Part shown: positions 59,206-64,000 of the stretch, in pieces
Layout of the letters: each line of letters begins with the position of its first letter
How positions within the stretch are numbered: the stretch's first letter is position 1
NCBI RefSeq assembly: GCF_002288925.2
Contig: NW_022098043.1
Location: 6,186,901-6,250,900 of the forward strand
Source: Delphinapterus leucas
Lineage: Eukaryota > Chordata > Mammalia > Artiodactyla > Monodontidae
DNA: 64,000 nucleotides
Direction: 5' to 3'
The notes under the pieces: model-generated
What the model was told of the DNA's origin: nothing
Databases searched by the model: none
What the model saw: only the letters and a program-made list of their open reading frames with translations
Program-made: the position numbers and the translations under genes

Positions 59206-62200
59206 AGGGACTGGAGGCTGGAGTTGGGGCAGAGGCTGGGGTTGCTAACCCTCCCTAGATGTGCTTGGGGGGAGGGGAGGGGAGGAGGAGGCCTGGTGGA
59301 TGTCTTCCTCTCGCGTGTCAAGGACTTGCGTGAGGGAGACAGGCGTGCCGGGTGCTCCCCTGGGCCCCAGGCTTCCCGGCCTCTTCCCCTCCTTCTCTTC
59401 ACAGCCACATGCAGTGTCTGTCACGCAAGGCAGGAGGCTCGGAGCTACCGCTGAGACCTGCTCCATGGTTGGGGGCTGCGGACAGTGACTGGACCCCTCC
59501 CTGGGTCACCTGGGCCCAGGTGTCTGTAGGGGGCTCAGATCCAGTGAAAGGTCCTAGCCCTGGGGACATGGGACACTTTAAAGCCCCGGAGGGAGCCTTC
59601 TGGTCCGCTGCCCCTCTGCCTCATTTATACCCTCTAACCCTGGCCACACCTCTGTGTGGAAGGTTCTGTTGTTACCCCATTTAACAGAGCAGCAAACTGG
59701 GGCTCAGATAGGGGAAGCACCCAGGCCAAGGGCTCAGCTTGAGTGGTGGGAGCCAGGCTGCGCACAGGAAGCCCACGTACACTCTGCTCCTTGGCGGTTG
59801 AGGCTGCTTCTGGGTCCAGGGCCCTTGTGGCTGGGCAGTGTGTCTGTCAGACCCTGGGGTCGCCATAGGAAACCTCCCAGCCCTCAGACAGAGGCCACTT
59901 CCTCCAGTATCAGCTTTTCCAGTGATCAAGATGCTTTTGGGCTCCATCTGAGGGCCTCCCATCTGCCTCTCAGTTGGTTGCAGAGTTAGGTGGGGCAAAC
60001 CCCCAATAATCAGGGCTCTGGTCAGTCTGACTCTATTGCTTGTTCCCTGCTCTGTAAACATGGCTGGTGGGGAGAAATTTGGGGCTTCCCTGAGGAGCGC
60101 TCTGCTCCTCCATGAATGGAGCCTCAACTCCCACTTCCTTGATTTTCATCCATTTCTCGTTTTGGTCATCAAGCACTCAGGACAAGAAATGCTTCCATTC
60201 ATCAATTAGTGATAGTAGTAGCAGCAGCAGTAGTAGCAGTAACAGCCTTCGAGGGAGGGGTCACTAAGAGAAGATAAACTATGTTCCAAGCTCTAGATAG
60301 GTTAACTCACACCTCACAGTGAGTCTGTGAGGCAGGCGTCCTCCCCATTTTACTGGCGAGAAAGCCAAACTTACGTGGCTTCTCTAAAGTCTCGTAGTAA
60401 GAGGCAGAGTCAGGATCTAGCTTCTGGTCTAATCCAAAGCCTGGGCTCGTTCTGCTGCTCCAGGCAGGGTTGGAGATGCAGCCAGAGCTTGGTGGGCCTT
60501 CTGAGAGCCATGGCTGGATCACGGGGAGCATGGGAGGAGGGGAAGGGGGTGACAGATGGTAGGGCAGGGCGGGTCCGAGAACCTGCAGAGCTGGGGGGCA
60601 GGCGGCCTTGGTGACTTACAGACACCCCGGGCTGCTGCAGGTGAGAATCACTGTCCCATCCCTCATGAAGGAAACATCAGTGTTAATCGGATCAGGCCCC
60701 ACACCCTGTGCCGGGCGCCTCATCCATTTTTAATTTATTTCTTCCTTAAAACTTAACCCATGAGGAGGAGGTGGGGAGGGAGCTGAGAGAAGGCTGTGGA
60801 GGGATGTCGAGGAGAAGGTAGTAATTCCACACCTTCTGGATTGGTTCAGGGAGACTTTGTAGCACAGAGGTTAATAGCACAGTTTGGAATCACATACGTC
60901 GGCATGATTTCAGCTCAATTACCTACTAGTCATGTGACCTTGAACAAGTCACTTCCCCTCTCTGAGCCTCAGTTTCCTCTTCTGTAACATGAGGCTAATG
61001 AATACATGCCCATAGGTCGTGGCAGGCACATAATAAGTGTTCAATAAATTGCAGCCATTGTGCCTAAGGGCTGGTCTGCTCTCATGAGGACCCTAGAAAA
61101 GTGGGATGTTTTGTCTTTCTCACTGTCTGGAAGCTCATTTCTTCCTGAGGCAAAATTATCCTTCACTGGGGGGACTCTGACCATAAGAAGGGTTTCTTAA
61201 GTAGAGTTGAAATCTGCCTTTCTGAAGCCTCAATCTTCCGATTGTGGGAGGAAATATCCCAAATCCCTTTCCCAGGACAGCCCCTCTGGGATCTGAAGAC
61301 AATGATAGGTGATGGTCCCCTGTCCTTGACACAATCTCCTGTTGCCATGGCTCCCAGACCCCCCTTTCAGCATGGTATCCTCCCCTTGACACACCCAAGG
61401 TTTTGTTTACCTCCTTCAGCACAGTCTAGCAAATATTACTGAACCAGGACCTAGGCTGCACCAGCCTCACCCAATCCCTGAGAAACTCCAAAAGAAGTAT
61501 TTAGGCAAGAAGACAGGCAAGGCTCTAGACGTGCCAAGCCAGCATGGAGCATGGCAGGAAAATCACTTCCCCTGACTATGGCTCAATACTTCCAATAATC
61601 CAGCCTCAGCTCCTCTCAAAGTCCAGAGGTGGCCCCAGCCCAGGCCCTGGAGTCAGGCGTCTGCAGATGCAGAATCAGCACCAAGGACAGCTCCATGGTG
61701 TTTGGCTGCAAGAGTGTCCTGCTGGGTTGGAGGCTCAGTGCAGTCCAGGGAAGGTGACGGCTCCAGTCCTCAGACCACTGGCTAAAGACTGGCAGGCCAG
61801 GTTATCTGGTCACAGGGTGGAAGTGCTGAATAAATGTTGAATAAATAATTTACTAAGTGTTGGTTTCAGGCAGGACAAGAGTTAGGAGAAATTATGGGGC
61901 ATAAGTTCAGAAATTGGGGAACTTGGGGGAAAGCGATTTGGCCTGAAGTTGGAGGCAAGAGTCTTAACTTGTCTGAGCCTCAGTTTCCCCAGCTGTGAAA
62001 GGATGGGAAGAAGGATGGCGATATATATAAAGGGCCTGGTACATAACCCTTCTGAGACTTGGCCTTTCTTGAGTATAGTGCCAGGAGTGTCTGCCAGGCC
62101 TGTGAGTGATGCTGGGAGGATCTCAGAGGAGGGGCCAAATGCACTTGTTAAACTGGATTCTGGGGCTCTGCTGTGCATCTGAAATTGGACATTACGTGTC

Positions 62201-62335
62201 CACGATGTTCCTGTGAGGATCCATACACTGAGGCAGAGTGATTCCTATTCTGAACATCTTGACAAACATGCAGTTCTGTCACTGGAGGAGAGACTAGGGG
62301 AGGGAGGGAATCAGAGGTGACCATCTGAGCTTGGC
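59206..62335. other. Intergenic, MIR fragments and a short triplet repeat, no gene
   Basis: MIR pieces at about 59660-59740 and 60290-60430 (minus) and 60860-61055 and 61950-62020 (plus). A GTA/GCA triplet tract is at 60213-60243. No exon is supported. Confidence 0.5.
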
Positions 62336-62349
62336 ATCCCTGCATGCAC

Positions 62350-62495
62350 AGACACACACACACACACACACACACATACCCACACACACGCTCCTACTAC
62401 CCTCTACATAGTGACACACCACTCATATACTCAGTCATGCACTGATTCATGTCACAGTCATGGAAATGCATATATCACACACACACACACACATA
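62350..62495. repeat. CA microsatellites
   Basis: (CA)n at about 62352-62375 and 62476-62493, with CA-rich sequence between and after them. Confidence 0.9.
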
Positions 62496-62499
62496 CAAT

Positions 62500-64000
62500 T
62501 GCATATACAATAGTACACCAACACCAATCACACACACTTGTGTGTTTTATGTATTTTACTCGCTGAGTTCTACATACAAAGACACATCCATTAACCACAG
62601 CCACCTTTACCTTCATGGCATATACTTACTCATCAGAGCCATACTCGCAGAGACACATGCACGTACAATCCTACACCAACAGTCATACACACCCTTGGAG
62701 ATAATGTCATACATACCCTTTTGCACAGTTACTTGCTACCGCATGCACAAAAATATTTGCACGATCTCTCAGAGTCATCGAAACACAAATCCATAACAGT
62801 GGGCCCCCCCTGCCCACCCGCCGCTCTGCCCCGTCACTCATCCTCTTGGTCCAGTGAGCCTGGGAGGGTTTCCCAGGTGTGATCTGCTGACTGACTGGGT
62901 GATTCCTGAGCTTAGGACAGGGCCCACATCCCTAACCCCTCCCTCCAGCACACCTCACCACTGCCCTTCCCCAAGGAGTCAGGTTGACCTGGTTTGAATC
63001 CTGGTTCACCACTCACCAGCTCTGAGCAAGTTACATAATTTCCCGGTGCCTTGGTTTCCTTACTGGTAAAAATGGAATAGTAATAGTAACACTCTCATAA
63101 GGCTGCTGTGAGGACTGGAAAGCATGCATGGAAAGCACTTGTCACTGTGTCTGGCACATGATAAAATTGTGGTAAAGAGTGATTCATTAGTATTAATAAC
63201 AACAGTAAGCCACCCACAGAGGTTCCCAATAGATGCCATACAGACAGCCTTCTTTTCATGGCCTCTTTCACACAAGTGCATGGCCGGGGAGAGGGGGAGG
63301 AATAATTACTTTTTAGCATCCAAAGATGATGTCAGCATTGGGAGGGAGGGGACTGCAGCTGGGCTCCCCTCCCCTCACTGCCTTGGCCCCAGCCCTTGTG
63401 TCACCTTGGCCATGCCTTCACTTGAACCTTCCCTCGATGGTTCCTGGCTTCCTTCACCTGAGTCTGCATCACCTCTACCCCTGCCCTCTGCCCAGCCAAG
63501 GCCCTGGGCCCCCTTCTTCTTCCCTTGGGCTCCTGCCACCTCAAAGCAGGAAGGTGGCTTTCTGGTTTATTTTGGTTTATTTTATTTGATGCTGGACCCC
63601 TCATCTTTGGTATTCAGAGAGGAGCTCTTGTGATAATCTCTCCACTCTAAATGCTCATCACATTTCTCTTAAAGCCACAGGCGCTCCCCCCATTCCCATC
63701 TTTTATTCATCACCTTCCACCAGCCCCAACACAGGAGACATGGAAATGCAAGCCCTCCAAGGACTGCGAATTTCACGCCAGTAGCTGACCCTTCCCCAGC
63801 CACCGAGGGTGGGAGAGATGGAGATGTCCTAATGAGGTGCCCGGGGAATTGGGAATGGAGTTTGAGAGGTGGTGGTCCACGGGCCTAGGCCATCATCCCC
63901 TAGGTGAAATGAGAGATAGAGGAAAAATGGTGAGGGGCCTTCCGTGGGGCTAGGATGATAGCCTACCCCTTCCTCCTTCCAAAACCTCACCCATGCTCAC
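62500..64000. other. Intergenic, one MIR, no gene
   Basis: CA-rich to about 62790, then a plus-strand MIR at about 62980-63190. The remainder is unrecognised. The window ends before any EPHA8 exon is seen. Confidence 0.5.

Overview
The window is mammalian nuclear DNA, almost certainly from a cetacean (whale or dolphin). The evidence is ten or more tRNA-derived SINEs of the cetartiodactyl CHR family. Several are the short, little-diverged, T-tailed form typical of whales and dolphins, and most have clear target-site duplications. Coding exons are split by GT-AG introns, and intergenic DNA is dominated by old mammalian MIR and L2 repeats.

The window holds the complete complement C1q locus. Three genes lie on the minus strand; read right to left in transcription order they are C1QA (coding 38834 to 36984), C1QC (33110 to 28769) and C1QB (17951 to 16061). 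Each has two coding exons. The first carries the signal peptide, the N-terminal inter-chain cysteine and the start of the collagen stalk; the second carries the rest of the stalk and the globular gC1q head. All three reading frames are intact (245, 245 and 252 residues), all splice sites are canonical, and each gene has an AATAAA signal 105 to 270 bases past its stop. The three chains form the A-B-C heterotrimer of C1q, the recognition unit of the classical complement pathway. Non-coding first exons are not placed with certainty, but motif clusters resembling myeloid promoters (ETS, IRF and half-MARE sites) occur where the C1QA and C1QC starts would be expected.

Between C1QB and C1QC lies an intronless copy of HNRNPA2B1 (about 24.86 to 26.93 kb, minus strand). 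It now ends inside a same-strand CHR SINE. If the SINE and one copy of its 15-base target duplication are set aside, the two flanks rejoin in frame into one 357-codon reading frame without stops, although the protein is quite diverged from hnRNP A2/B1. This is the most interesting object in the window: either a retrogene under selection until the SINE hit it, or a pseudogene that kept its frame by chance.

Left flank (1 to 15.9 kb): intergenic, toward where EPHB2 lies in other mammals; MIR, L2, MER5, MER20 and five SINEs, no gene. Right flank (39 to 64 kb): intergenic, toward where EPHA8 lies in other mammals; an AT-rich block, L1 remnants (one split by a Tigger-like transposon), a fresh 70-base tandem duplication, a degenerate GACAGACT-type minisatellite, and three repeat-poor AT-rich stretches that look like conserved regulatory elements. 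No further protein gene, tRNA, rRNA or CRISPR was found.

Compared with the human chains, the C1q proteins keep the calcium-site residues and the B-chain arginines 114 and 129, but C1qA has lost its N-glycosylation sequon and one well-studied basic head position in each chain is changed (A R162Q, B R163E, C R156H, mature human numbering). Human comparisons are from memory and need an alignment.
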